NCBI GenBank assembly: GCA_964497585.1
Contig: CAZCDS010000011.1
Coordinates: 62,001-126,000, forward strand
Source: CAZCDS01 sp964497585
GTDB taxonomy: Bacteria; Desulfobacterota; Desulfomonilia; Desulfomonilales; Desulfomonilaceae
Direction of reading: 5' to 3'
Length of the DNA stretch: 64,000 bases
Shown: positions 1-8,531 of the stretch, piece by piece
Layout of the letters: each line of letters opens with the position of its first letter
How positions within the stretch are numbered: position 1 is the first letter of the stretch
Program-made: the position numbers and the translations under genes
Notes under the pieces: model-generated
What the model was told of the DNA's origin: nothing
What the model saw: the letters and a program-made list of their open reading frames with translations, nothing else
The model's database searches: none

Positions 1-1
1 A

Positions 2-829
2 TCCCTGGACATTTCTGCCGCAGCATCCTTCATGAGCCTGGGCCCGACCAAGTGGGACGGGAGAAATCGGGGCGCGGTCCACAGAATCCAAGGCAAGATT
101 TCCGCGTGCGATTACGAGTTCTGTTCAGACCCTGGCAACCCACTGGTTTTCCGGGTAACGCAAAACGGGTACCGATACGTTCACGGTTCGGGCACGGTCA
201 GAGACGCCAAGAGCGATGAGATTTTCATCATCAAGGACGAATCCAGGGAGGCTCTGCTTCGCAGGGCGGCTGCTGCCGGGGACAAGGCTTTAGCCGAAAA
301 GCTCATACGCGAGGGCACGAACGTCAATGCCCAACAGAGATTCGGCAATTCCCCACTCATGATCGCGTGCCGTAACGGACACCCGGACCTGGTTCGTCTC
401 TTCCTGGAAAAGGGAGCGGACGTGCACACCTGTGATCCTGCCTCGGGCCGGACCCCGCTCATGCTGGCCATCAAGGAGGGCAAGGCGCAACTCGTCTCGT
501 TACTTCTGGCCAATGGAGCCGATTCGAGTTCTGTGTACCGGCGAACCGGCCGCACTGCACTGATGGAAGCCCTTGTGAAAAAGAATACCAGGATCGCGAG
601 ACTGCTTGTGAACAGAGGTGCTGACGTGAACGCAAAGGCCGAAGGCAACGGAGCGACGGTCTTGATGTATGCGGTCTCCGAGGGCAACGAAGACATAGTG
701 AAGACATTGTTGGAAAAAGGTGCTGACGTGAACGCGAAAAGCAAGTGGGGGCAGACCGCTCTGTCCATCGGGCAGAGGAAGAATATCCCGAGCATAGAGA
801 AACTCTTGCTCCAGCGCGGGGCGAAGTGA
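2..829 (+). CDS. Ankyrin-repeat protein with shared novel domain, 5' end outside window
   Basis: The reading frame is already open at the first base, so this is the C-terminal 275 residues of a longer protein. Residues 1 to about 70 are the second half of the shared domain (W-D-G, GAVHR, DYEF, GYRYVHG, all seen). After that come about six ankyrin repeats recognisable by G-x-T-P/A-L-M and LL-x-x-GADVN. It matches the C-terminal third of the HEAT/ankyrin protein at 10483-12768 almost position by position, so the two are recent paralogues and the missing part may also hold HEAT repeats. Ankyrin repeats normally bind proteins; no target is visible. An internal ATG at 32 is not the true start. Confidence 0.85.
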   Translation, partial: SLDISAAASFMSLGPTKWDGRNRGAVHRIQGKISACDYEFCSDPGNPLVFRVTQNGYRYVHGSGTVRDAKSDEIFIIKDESREALLRRAAAAGDKALAEKLIREGTNVNAQQRFGNSPLMIACRNGHPDLVRLFLEKGADVHTCDPASGRTPLMLAIKEGKAQLVSLLLANGADSSSVYRRTGRTALMEALVKKNTRIARLLVNRGADVNAKAEGNGATVLMYAVSEGNEDIVKTLLEKGADVNAKSKWGQTALSIGQRKNIPSIEKLLLQRGAK

Positions 830-1321
830 CGAGCCCGCGCTCCGAAGGCCGCCGTGAACAGTATCGGCTGGTAGGTTGAGGTCAACTTTCAAAAGCACGC
901 GAAGATAGGAAGGGTCATTCGTGATTGTGCCTTGTTGCACTTGCGTCGAGGAACGGAAATCCAATGGCTTGTCAAGCGCTTGACAAAGGGAGACGCTGAA
1001 GGGTCTTCCACGGAAGGACGTGGCCCGTGCCTGGGGCTTGACTGTTTCCCGTGTCCCGATACTACCAAGCCGCTTCCCGGTCAGGGTCGCCGAAATCCTA
1101 AGTTGACGGAGGGGCCTGGGGCAGGTTTGCGCAGAAACCAAGAAAACTCCGCTTCGACAACATGCCGAGGGCTTTTCCCTGTTCAGGCGTTCTGGATTAC
1201 TGCACTAGAGCCCTTTCGGGATCGGGGGACTAATCCGCGTTGGGACCCGCAGGGCGCCAAAATGTAATAGAAATGGCAAGACTGCAACTTAAATCCGATT
1301 TCCGTGAAGGAGGCATTTGAC
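830..1321. other. Intergenic, no gene seen
   Basis: No convincing coding sequence lies here. The stretch 900-990 loosely resembles the region after the paralogous gene near 12850-12930, including a segment translating as W-L-V-K-R-L-T-K. The duplication that made the two ankyrin genes may therefore have included 3' flank carrying an IS1380 transposase end. The resemblance is weak and seen by eye only. Confidence 0.4.
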
Positions 1322-2032
1322 ATGGATGGAGTTACCGTACTATCAGCCGTAGGATACGTGGTCCTCCCGGTCTTATTTGCCATTGCCTGCATCAAAGGGA
1401 AACTTCGTTGGGGAGGGTTCGTTGGGTTGATTTGGACTGCTTGGCTGTCGGTGGTCATAACACTTATCCTTGCGTATGCCAATCCCTTGGCTGGAGCCGA
1501 CGGGCAGTTTCAGCCCATCTTTGTTCTTCCGGCCATCGTTGCAGGGGTCATGCTGCTCCTCGCGATGTTCGCATTGACGGTGCAGAGAAGTACGGACGAA
1601 CCACCCAAAGAGAAGCCTCCTATCGCACGATGGGGTGCCGTGGTCGTGGCTGTAGTACTATATGTCTGTGGGGTGACCGCATTCTCATCATGTATTTTCG
1701 TTATCCAGCCGCCGAATCCTCTTTCTGCTATAATAGCATGGCTGGCACTGATTGCTATTACGTCGGTTTGTCTCTATGCGATTTCAAGAATGAATTCTTC
1801 CCAACGACAAAATGGCTTTAGATGGCTTGCCTTCTTTCTGGCTCTGATTCTTATCGGGGCCAACCTCACGCATGCTCTCATGCTGATTTTTGGATATCCG
1901 GGAGCGCCGCCTCGACAGGCGCTGGGTTATGCCTCGACTATGGCGTTAGGCTATATGCCGCCTGCTTTGGTCATATTGGCTACAGCAAGGGAGTACGTCT
2001 GGTCCAATGAGATCGAAAAGGCAAAATCATAG
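1322..2032 (+). CDS. Polytopic membrane protein, unknown function
   Basis: A 236-residue protein with about seven hydrophobic segments, at roughly residues 5-25, 35-57, 67-87, 105-128, 137-157, 170-192 and 205-228. Charged residues sit in the short loops. I recognise no family. The ATG at 1322 is chosen over the GTG at 1304 because GAAGGAGG lies at the right distance before it. It stands alone between two gene-free stretches, downstream of the ankyrin gene. Some of its hydrophobic segments contain Cys and Pro, but there is no enzyme motif. Confidence 0.7.
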   Translation: MDGVTVLSAVGYVVLPVLFAIACIKGKLRWGGFVGLIWTAWLSVVITLILAYANPLAGADGQFQPIFVLPAIVAGVMLLLAMFALTVQRSTDEPPKEKPPIARWGAVVVAVVLYVCGVTAFSSCIFVIQPPNPLSAIIAWLALIAITSVCLYAISRMNSSQRQNGFRWLAFFLALILIGANLTHALMLIFGYPGAPPRQALGYASTMALGYMPPALVILATAREYVWSNEIEKAKS

Positions 2033-2428
2033 TGGCTCTTGCCAAGAGGAATTGCTCACTTTTTGGAGACTTTGTACGTGTTCAAGGACCGCGGAAGAAG
2101 AGCCTAGGCGATGTGCAGCAGCCTACGTTTGGCTGCTGGTCTGACCCTGCCCGGCGGTTTTCAGGTGACGAACAGTGATGTGAAAGCGGGTTGACGAATT
2201 CGGTTCTGCGACGTATGCTAGAGCACAGTCGAGGACCTTTTTCCCAAGAGCGATAGATATGGTCGAGTACCTCGGGGCTCAGGGGGAACCGCGCATAGGC
2301 ATTTAAGGGGCGGAGGGCCCATCTTGCCACGGCCGGGAACCCGGCAAACTTGGGAGACGGGCCGCGCACCGCTGAATCGGGAATACACAGGCTGAATACC
2401 CTATGCCAAGGAAGGCCAGGGGAGTCGT
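2033..2428. other. Intergenic, nothing recognised
   Basis: About 400 bases without a supported gene. No promoter or hairpin stood out beyond the ribosome binding site (AGGGGAG) just before the sigma factor gene at 2429. Confidence 0.4.
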
Positions 2429-3091
2429 ATGCCCAATGATGGGAACCAGGCAGAGAGCATTCCCTTTAGGGAAGCAGTTGGGCCGCATGCCTCGCTACAG
2501 CGGACAAGTGACTCTAAACGGGAGCAAGATCGAATACTTGTAGAACGCTGCCTAAATGAATCGAGGGAAGCCTGGGACGAAGTATACTGCCGTTTCCTTG
2601 GACTTGTTCGTGTCCTTGTCCGCCGACGCAAGGTGGCCCAACAGGATGTCGAGGATCTTGTCCAGGAGACCTTCGTCAGGTTCGCCCAGGCCCTACGGAA
2701 GCGCCAGTACGACGCGACTGCGGGACGGCTGTCCACCTACATTGGAGCGATTACGAACAACGTGTGTTCGGCCTACTTCAGGGCTCTGGCTCGGGCTGAG
2801 TCTCTCGAGGATTGCGCGGGCAGCGTGAGGTTGGATCCATCTCACGAAGGGGCCCCTGAGCGTCCGGACCAGATTGTGGAGAGGGCCGAGTGGAGGAGTC
2901 TGCTCAAGTCAGCGTTGCCGAAACTCCCAGAAGAGTGCCAGGAAATCCTATGGCTGCTTTGCTGCAAGAGACTCCCGTACAAGACGATCTCGGAGATGCT
3001 GGGCGCAAATGAAGCGGCGTTGAGGAAGCGGATGAGCAGATGCCGCATCACTTTGAGGAAAAACCTGCGGCGAAAAGGAGTACTGGTGTGA
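2429..3091 (+). CDS. ECF-type RNA polymerase sigma factor
   Basis: A 220-residue sigma-70 family protein. Sigma region 2 spans about residues 38-110, with the core-binding/-10 motif ending D-V-E-D-L-V-Q-E-T-F and an S-T-Y-I-x-A-I region 2.4. Region 4 spans about 160-215 (L-P-K-L-P-E-E-C-Q-E-I, then the helix-turn-helix Y-K-T-I-S-E-M-L-G). Regions 1 and 3 are absent, as usual for ECF sigmas. The 35-residue N-terminal extension before region 2 is longer than typical. No anti-sigma gene is next to it; the downstream DNA is a transposase remnant. Region 4 contains a Cys pair (L-L-C-C-K) whose role is unknown. Its target promoters cannot be read from the window. Confidence 0.85.
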   Translation: MPNDGNQAESIPFREAVGPHASLQRTSDSKREQDRILVERCLNESREAWDEVYCRFLGLVRVLVRRRKVAQQDVEDLVQETFVRFAQALRKRQYDATAGRLSTYIGAITNNVCSAYFRALARAESLEDCAGSVRLDPSHEGAPERPDQIVERAEWRSLLKSALPKLPEECQEILWLLCCKRLPYKTISEMLGANEAALRKRMSRCRITLRKNLRRKGVLV

Positions 3092-3106
3092 AGAAACTCT
3101 GATTCG

Positions 3107-3498
3107 AGCTTCGTCACCAAGACCAGGCTTTCTTCTCCTTCTTCACAAGGCGAACCATCCGTGCTTTTGAGGTGATTGCTATCTCGGTATCGCGTTGGGA
3201 GAGAGACTGGCGATAGACTCCGAGCAAGGAGCCGGCCGTTGGCCAGTTCGACCACGACCAACTTTTCATTGTGGCTTTCCTCACAATACCGGCTAAGCTC
3301 ATGAGGGTCCCCAGCCCTGTCCGAGCGCAAAAAGACCTTCCCCACGCCCGCCGGTAACAAATCCAAGGCCTCCTTGAACACCCGAAGCCGCTCGATACCA
3401 GCCAGTACGTCGCCGTCCCCGAAATCCCGATGGAGGATCAGATCCTGCTCAGACGAATAAGTGTTCACCGGTTGATAGGCCTTGGGTGTTTTGTTCAA
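3107..3498 (-). pseudogene. IS1380-family transposase fragment
   Basis: On the minus strand the segment starting near 3495 reads K-A-Y-Q-P-V-N-T-Y, then DGDVLAG, L-R-V-F-K-E-A-L, and V-F-L-R-S-D-R-A-G. These match the central catalytic part of IS1380-type transposases (typical text KAYQPLNTY, DGNVPAG, VFLRSDTAG). The frame degrades after E-L-A-N-G and seems to shift near 3250. N- and C-terminal parts are missing. It is inactive debris from an element also represented by 3' ends at about 12.9 and 44.1 kb. The following 3500-3926 shows no gene. Confidence 0.7.
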
Positions 3499-3926
3499 GA
3501 CGACTTATCAACGAGTATCCGCGATTCTGAAAAGGCCTACTGCGCGAGCATAAGGGAGAGTAGGTTCCAAATCGCCCCCAATGGACTGTCCGCGGCCGGA
3601 GATGATCGCGCCACAGTGCAGGCGAATGTCTGACCAACTCCCCGAAATCAGGCGTATCTTGAGGCTTGGGTTATCGCGGTCTTGGCAGGAACGACACTTC
3701 CGCCTCTTTCGACTCGGGCGATTTCTTCGAGTCCTTAGCCGAATTCACGTCCCTGGCAGACTGGGGGCATGGGGCTCTTCGTAAATCTGGTTCGAGAGTG
3801 AACAAGATCCGCGGAAGAGCGATCCCGGAAATGAATGGGCTCTTCGTCAGCCAGCCCGGACCCATAGCAGGAGTGTCCATCAGCGTCCAACGTGGTCGCA
3901 AGAGGGCACTCTCGGCGAGATTCCCG

Positions 3927-4550
3927 TCACTTGGGGGAGGAAAACTCGAGTGACTCGACGATTCTTTCCAACTCTTTTCTGTTGGTATCGAGCGTGCTGT
4001 TCTGTGTCGTCAAACCGATGGTCAAGTACACATTGGGCGATTTCTGAACTTGGTAGCCGACGTAGCGCGCCCGCGGTTGCAGTCCTCCCATCTCCGTGAG
4101 GAGAACGCTCTTGCCACCTACCGTCTTGAGTTCGCAGCGATAGATCTTGACTTGCTTTCCGAGTTTTGCTTTCATTAAGACTTTCAACTGCTGACGCAGT
4201 TGTTGAATCTGGGCATCGCTTGTCGGGATTCTCCCCCAGTCCTTCTGAACGCTGATGTTGTCCGCAAAGGACTTCGTGGATGTCTTTTTGTTTATGTAGA
4301 ACTCTGTCTGTCCGGACTTGACTGACTTGAAAATCTTTTGCAGGAAGGCCTTGTCTGCGGTACGGAAGACTTCTGAGGCGTACATACGCTCCACGAGATC
4401 CGGATTCTCCTTCAGCTCCCCGCGGCTGACAATTGTCCAATAATCCGGCAACCTCACTTTAAAGCCAAATGGGCTCTCGTAGTCCTTTGCCTCGACGGAC
4501 GCGGCAAGCGCCAAGAAGAGACCAACTATCACCAACGCTTTCCTTTGCAT
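3927..4550 (-). CDS. Exported protein, PsbP/Mog1-like domain, unknown function
   Basis: A 207-residue protein with an N-terminal signal peptide (M-Q-R-K, hydrophobic core V-I-V-G-L-F-L-A-L-A-A, likely cleavage after V-E-A). The mature part begins with the pattern found in PsbP/Mog1-like exported proteins, F-G-F-K-V-R-L-P-D-Y-W. The start at 4550 has AGGAGAAAGGAGAG before it; longer upstream starts would bury the signal peptide. It ends with a beta-rich segment (V-Y-L-T-I-G-L) and E-R-I-V-E-S-L. The same domain type opens the proteins at 7261 and 9738, so it probably belongs to the same functional group, though on the opposite strand. Only the fold class is inferred. Confidence 0.75.
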   Translation of the reverse strand: MQRKALVIVGLFLALAASVEAKDYESPFGFKVRLPDYWTIVSRGELKENPDLVERMYASEVFRTADKAFLQKIFKSVKSGQTEFYINKKTSTKSFADNISVQKDWGRIPTSDAQIQQLRQQLKVLMKAKLGKQVKIYRCELKTVGGKSVLLTEMGGLQPRARYVGYQVQKSPNVYLTIGLTTQNSTLDTNRKELERIVESLEFSSPK

Positions 4551-5713
4551 GCTATCTCTCCTTTCTCCTGGTTCGATGGAACCTCGGCTGGACCGAGGCT
4601 CGATGATCACTCCCGGACATTCACCCCTCATTTCTATTATTGGCCGTTGAAGAGAAAAGGTGACGGGAAACATGGTGGGGCGTTCAGATTTTGATACGGG
4701 ATGTGGGCTGGGACGCTCCACAGTTCACAGTCAACGCCCCGTTCCCGCCTCATCGTGCGTACCTGCCCAGCCGTCTGACCGCGTCAGTTTCTGGACAAAT
4801 GTGTCAGGTTTTAGGCAGCCTCTTTGAGGGGAACTGGCTGATCAACAAGGGTATCCAGTTGGCGTTGGCCTTCTTCAATGCCACAAAGACCAGGAGGTAA
4901 ACAACCGGCCACGTCACCGGAAGCCCTCATTGCCGTCCGGAAGACCCGTCCTTCAAGCCTTGCGAAGAGCCTGGTCATCTTCCATCCGTGAGGAGTGAGG
5001 AAGTACTTGTTGGTGCGCCGGGGGCGTTGGATCAAATCTCTGGGCCGCAGCCGCCTCGGATCGTACGTCATGGGCACAGCAGAGTAGGACGAGCCCTCGG
5101 TCTCACGCAGTTCAGCCAGCAGGGAACGGAGGTTGCTATTGAGAAAGCCGTCAAGGAGGTTCGTGAACAAGGAGCATGGAAGACATAGCTGCGAAATAGG
5201 GCAATTCCTTCCGTTTCTTCGTTTGGCACCGTAACTATTCCAGCCCACTTGGTGAGGATAACCAGCTTACGTCATTGAACACTACGACCTGTCACCAAAA
5301 GCGACTCACTTCTCTACTAAGGGATCGCCTAACTCTTCTCGGTAAAGGTCCGTGAGCGAATGAACCGGCTTCGGAAGTCCTTACAAGTTGTGAGAATTCT
5401 GGGAACCCGAACTCGTTGTCCTGAAAACCTAATGATTAAGCTATGTGGGAAATGAGGACTTGGTTGAAACCTCCAAAAAATGCCGGCGCGGAAAGTTATA
5501 AGAGACTCTATTATCCAAAATCTCAGCCATGTTTCCGATGCCCCTGAAGCCTTCCACTGCTATGACTTCGTCCGGAAGAAAGATGTCACAAATCGGATTC
5601 ACTGAAGTATTCTTATGGTGAGGTGGAAATCATCGAACAGATCGTGGGATTCCGGCAAGATATAAGCAGATCCGGCCCTCAGCTTGGGCCAACCCAAAAG
5701 GGTGGAGTTCCCC
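4551..5713. other. Mostly non-coding stretch with one degraded fragment
   Basis: Apart from the remnant at 4811-5248 on the minus strand, no gene could be supported in these 1.16 kb. GGTGGAG near 5700 serves the gene starting at 5714. Confidence 0.4.
4811..5248 (-). pseudogene. Degraded C-terminus of a widespread uncharacterised protein
   Basis: The minus strand contains S-L-L-A-E-L-R, then M-T-Y-D-P-R-R-L-R-P-R-D-L-I, then K-Y-F-L-T-P-H-G. This pattern is familiar from the C-terminal winged-helix-like end of a common protein of unknown function, often found with mobile DNA (typical text MTYDLRRLRLKGLI). The first 40 or so codons do not match and the N-terminal two thirds are absent. I treat it as a fragment; the identification is from memory of the motif only. 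Confidence 0.45.
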
Positions 5714-6745
5714 ATGAGTCTGAGATACCGACCTATAGCTGTCTTGACCATGCTATACTTGGCCCTCGCATGGTTGATCGTAGCTGAAGCAAAAGAGACG
5801 ACCCGAGAGAAACCCACTCCCAAGCGAAATGAACGGCTATCCACTGACCAGGCCGGTACATCCAAGCCTTCGTTCGTCCTTCCCAAGCCCGTTGCTGAAC
5901 CGGGGACTCCGTCCGATCTCTTTGTGGAGCTTCATTCAACTATGGAAATAGACTTCACGTACTTGAGCCACGACTAGAAATGTCAGCCGGTTTTTTCAGG
6001 ATATCAAAGGTTCGCGTCACCCACTACGGTGGTTTACGGGGCATGCCCATCCACCACCATCTACTTCTCTGGATTCGCTCCATTCGGAGGCCGAAGAGAG
6101 ATCCCGGTGAAGCTTGAGCGAGGCTGTTTCGCAGTTGACAAAGAATTAAATGTAATTCCAAAGGGAGAATGGCAGGGAAAAAGGGCCGGAGCAATTCACA
6201 AGCTGGTCGGCCGAATCTCGATGTACGATTACGAGTTTGAATCCGACCCGGACGACCCGCTTGTTTTCAAGGTCACCAAGAATGGATACACGTTCCTGCA
6301 CGGTATTGGGAAGATAAAAGATACAGCAAACGCAAAGAAGTATAGGCTGGAAAAGCCCACCCGGATAGGCGAACTCTGCAAGGCCTCAAGAAGAGGGGAT
6401 GCGGAAACAGTACGACGGCTTCTTGAACAGGGAGTAAGCGCGAATGCGGCACCGTCAGGCGGGCGGACATGCCTTATGATTGCTGCCGAGAAGGGTCATC
6501 GGGCCATCGCACAAGCTCTCGTGTCAAAGGGGGCGAAGGTCAATCTCCAGGAACGGAAAGTCAAGTCCACAGCCCTCATGATGGCCTCAAAACGTGGACA
6601 CATGGAGGTTGTGAAGCTCCTGCTGGGAGCCGGCGCTGATCCGAACATCAAGGACAAGGATAACTGGACAGCGCTCAAATGGGCAGTCGAACGCGATCAC
6701 AAAGGGGTGGAAGCGCTCTTGAAAAGGGCCCGGGCCCAGCATTAA
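5714..6745 (+). pseudogene. Shared-domain ankyrin protein interrupted by an in-frame amber codon
   Basis: Starts at ATG 5714 (GGTGGAG upstream) with a signal-peptide-like segment (I-A-V-L-T-M-L-Y-L-A-L-A-W-L-I). The shared domain follows (F-V-L-P-K-P, D-L-F-V-E-L). A TAG at 5975-5977 stops translation after 87 codons, yet the same frame continues without shift to 6745 with the rest of the domain (G-A-I-H-K-L-V-G-R-I, DYEF) and three ankyrin repeats. The paralogue at 8532 aligns across the stop, so a single point change is the simplest explanation. The 3' part could only be made by reinitiation (for example GTG 6029), stop readthrough or suppression. A sequencing error is also possible. Confidence 0.75.
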
Positions 6746-6907
6746 TGTGACATTTCTGGGGAATGGCGATGTTGTCTTTGTCGGGTCATATGGGCCGAGA
6801 CACGGAGACGCTTTTGGCTTCCGGTTGCAATCCGTCACGCCGTTGTACCCCTGAAGACCTCCAGAATGGCAAGACCTGCCGATGATTGTGGTTTGAGGAG
6901 GCGTGTC

Positions 6908-7192
6908 ATGTTTTGGTGTTTCCCAATCGTGCCGATAGCTCTGAGCATCGCGGCGTACTGGAATGGATGGAAGGAGCGATCCTGGCTGCCACTTGGATAT
7001 GTGCCGGTGGTCTGGATGCTAGGAGCCGAGGCTAAAAATATTAGCGATCCCTCAGTTCTTTGGGCTGCGAACATATTGAGCATTGTTCTTAGCTTAGCTG
7101 CTGCAGTGGTCTTACTCTGGATGGCGTACAACAAGCCGAAGCGCAAACCGAAGGCCCAAACAACTGGCGAAAAAGACGAGGCACTCGAATAG
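6908..7192 (+). CDS. Small membrane protein, two to three transmembrane segments
   Basis: A 94-residue protein whose start at 6908 is fixed by GAGGAGG seven bases before the ATG. Hydrophobic stretches at about residues 2-20, 25-42 and 52-75 are followed by a basic tail (K-P-K-R-K-P-K) and an acidic end. No family recognised. It sits in the run of shared-domain genes and may be co-transcribed with the gene at 7261, 68 bases downstream. Confidence 0.6.
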   Translation: MFWCFPIVPIALSIAAYWNGWKERSWLPLGYVPVVWMLGAEAKNISDPSVLWAANILSIVLSLAAAVVLLWMAYNKPKRKPKAQTTGEKDEALE

Positions 7193-7260
7193 GGATGCCT
7201 GTATTCTATCAATTCATGGAGGCGTCCCACCTCGTGTGCGAGAATGCGGAGGAAACAATC

Positions 7261-8529
7261 ATGCGCATGCTTTCGGTGCTCACAGCAACAGTTTTGGCAT
7301 TCTCTGCGTTGTCCGTGATATCTACTCCGGCATACTCCTCGGATACCGGAGACGGTCAACTGGCTTCAGCCCCGTACGTCGACCCGAAGGGCTACTTCAA
7401 GATCATCCCGCCTGCCGGATGGACTGTGAAGCAGTACCCCGATGACCCCCGAGGCAAGGTCGATTTCAACTACTCGGCCGGCAACGAGAAGGCCCAAGTG
7501 TTCGTCAATGCTCAGAAAAGCACCTTTCAGACGTTTCAGGCTCTCTTCACCGACCAGGAATGGGCCTGTAGGAGGTGGGCCAACCGACGAGGCGCAACCG
7601 TCAAAGCGTCCAAAACCTCAATGTTCGGCGTTCCTGTCATGAGAATCTTGACGGAAATGAAACCCAGATTCAAATCGCTTCAACTCCAGTTCTTGACGGG
7701 AGGGAATTACTATGTTTTGGCCTTCGCAGGATTCCCTCACTCTTACGACAAACACTATTCCCTGGCTATGGCGAGTATCCGGACCTTTCAGCCCATGTTC
7801 CCTGACGTACCTCCCGGAGAAGCCAAAAAGCACGTCGTCGTGTCGAAGATCAAGACGGCAAGATTGCTAATTAAGAGCGGCAAGAAGAATTATGCTCTTG
7901 AGATAATTGACGAAGGCCTGACATTTGATCCTGGGAACAGAGAGTTGCTGGAACTGAGAAAGCAAGTTGCGGAACGAGCGAAGACCGCGCAAAGAAGTCG
8001 AGCTTTGGCGTCGGCAGAGACGAAGACCATGGTCCAGAAGAAATCCGACACGGGACTGATACTCCCGCGAATCCGTTCGGTACAACGTGGTACCGCGAAT
8101 CTGGCGGTAGAACTGACCGCTGGAGACTTTGCTCAGTTTAGGGCGGTTAGTCTGGTCACCGGCGGTGAGGTCTTTCGCAATTCCTATGCTGGCCGAGAGC
8201 CTATGATAGTCGTAAAGGGTGGATCGGCCATCATCGAGATTCCGTTAGGAATACCAGGTCAGAGACCGCCATTTTGCATTACCAAGGGAACTTTTCTTGT
8301 AAACGACAGGCTCGTTCTTAAGCTTGGTAAATGGGATGGCAAGAAGCAAGGAGCTGTTCACAAGCTTGTGGGCAAGATCAAGATCTTTGACTACGAGTTC
8401 GACTCCGATCATGAAAATCCTCTCGTATTTGAGTTGACCAAAAAAGGTTACCGGTACCTCAGCGGATCGGGCACCGTCACCGATACCAAGACGGGCAAGA
8501 CCCACATCCTCAAGGAAAAGGGGAGATAA
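7261..8529 (+). CDS. Exported PsbP/Mog1-like protein fused to the shared novel domain
   Basis: 422 residues. The signal peptide covers residues 1-28 (L-S-V-L-T-A-T-V-L-A-F). A PsbP/Mog1-like domain (about 38-180) opens with G-Y-F-K-I-I-P-P-A-G-W, and a helical TPR-like stretch (about 195-245) contains A-L-E-I-I-D-E-G-L-x-F-D-P-G-N. Residues 265-422 are the complete shared domain with L-I-L-P-R-I, W-D-G-K-K-Q-G-A-V-H-K, FDYEF and GYRYLSG, ending the protein without ankyrin repeats. The start at 7261 has GGAGGAAAC upstream; the earlier ATG at 7195 lacks a site. The gene at 8532 follows two bases after the stop, so they are one operon. The role is unknown; an envelope location is inferred. Confidence 0.8.
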   Translation: MRMLSVLTATVLAFSALSVISTPAYSSDTGDGQLASAPYVDPKGYFKIIPPAGWTVKQYPDDPRGKVDFNYSAGNEKAQVFVNAQKSTFQTFQALFTDQEWACRRWANRRGATVKASKTSMFGVPVMRILTEMKPRFKSLQLQFLTGGNYYVLAFAGFPHSYDKHYSLAMASIRTFQPMFPDVPPGEAKKHVVVSKIKTARLLIKSGKKNYALEIIDEGLTFDPGNRELLELRKQVAERAKTAQRSRALASAETKTMVQKKSDTGLILPRIRSVQRGTANLAVELTAGDFAQFRAVSLVTGGEVFRNSYAGREPMIVVKGGSAIIEIPLGIPGQRPPFCITKGTFLVNDRLVLKLGKWDGKKQGAVHKLVGKIKIFDYEFDSDHENPLVFELTKKGYRYLSGSGTVTDTKTGKTHILKEKGR

Positions 8530-8531
8530 TC

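Noticed and set aside
181..885. Long minus-strand open frame across the ankyrin gene (similar ones at 8601-9431 and 12051-12752)
   Set aside because: They lie opposite repeat proteins with clear coding signal, have no family text or ribosome sites, and recur only because the repeats recur.
1744..1757. TGGCAC followed by TTGCT inside the membrane protein gene
   Set aside because: The GG-GC spacing is too short and it is inside a coding sequence.
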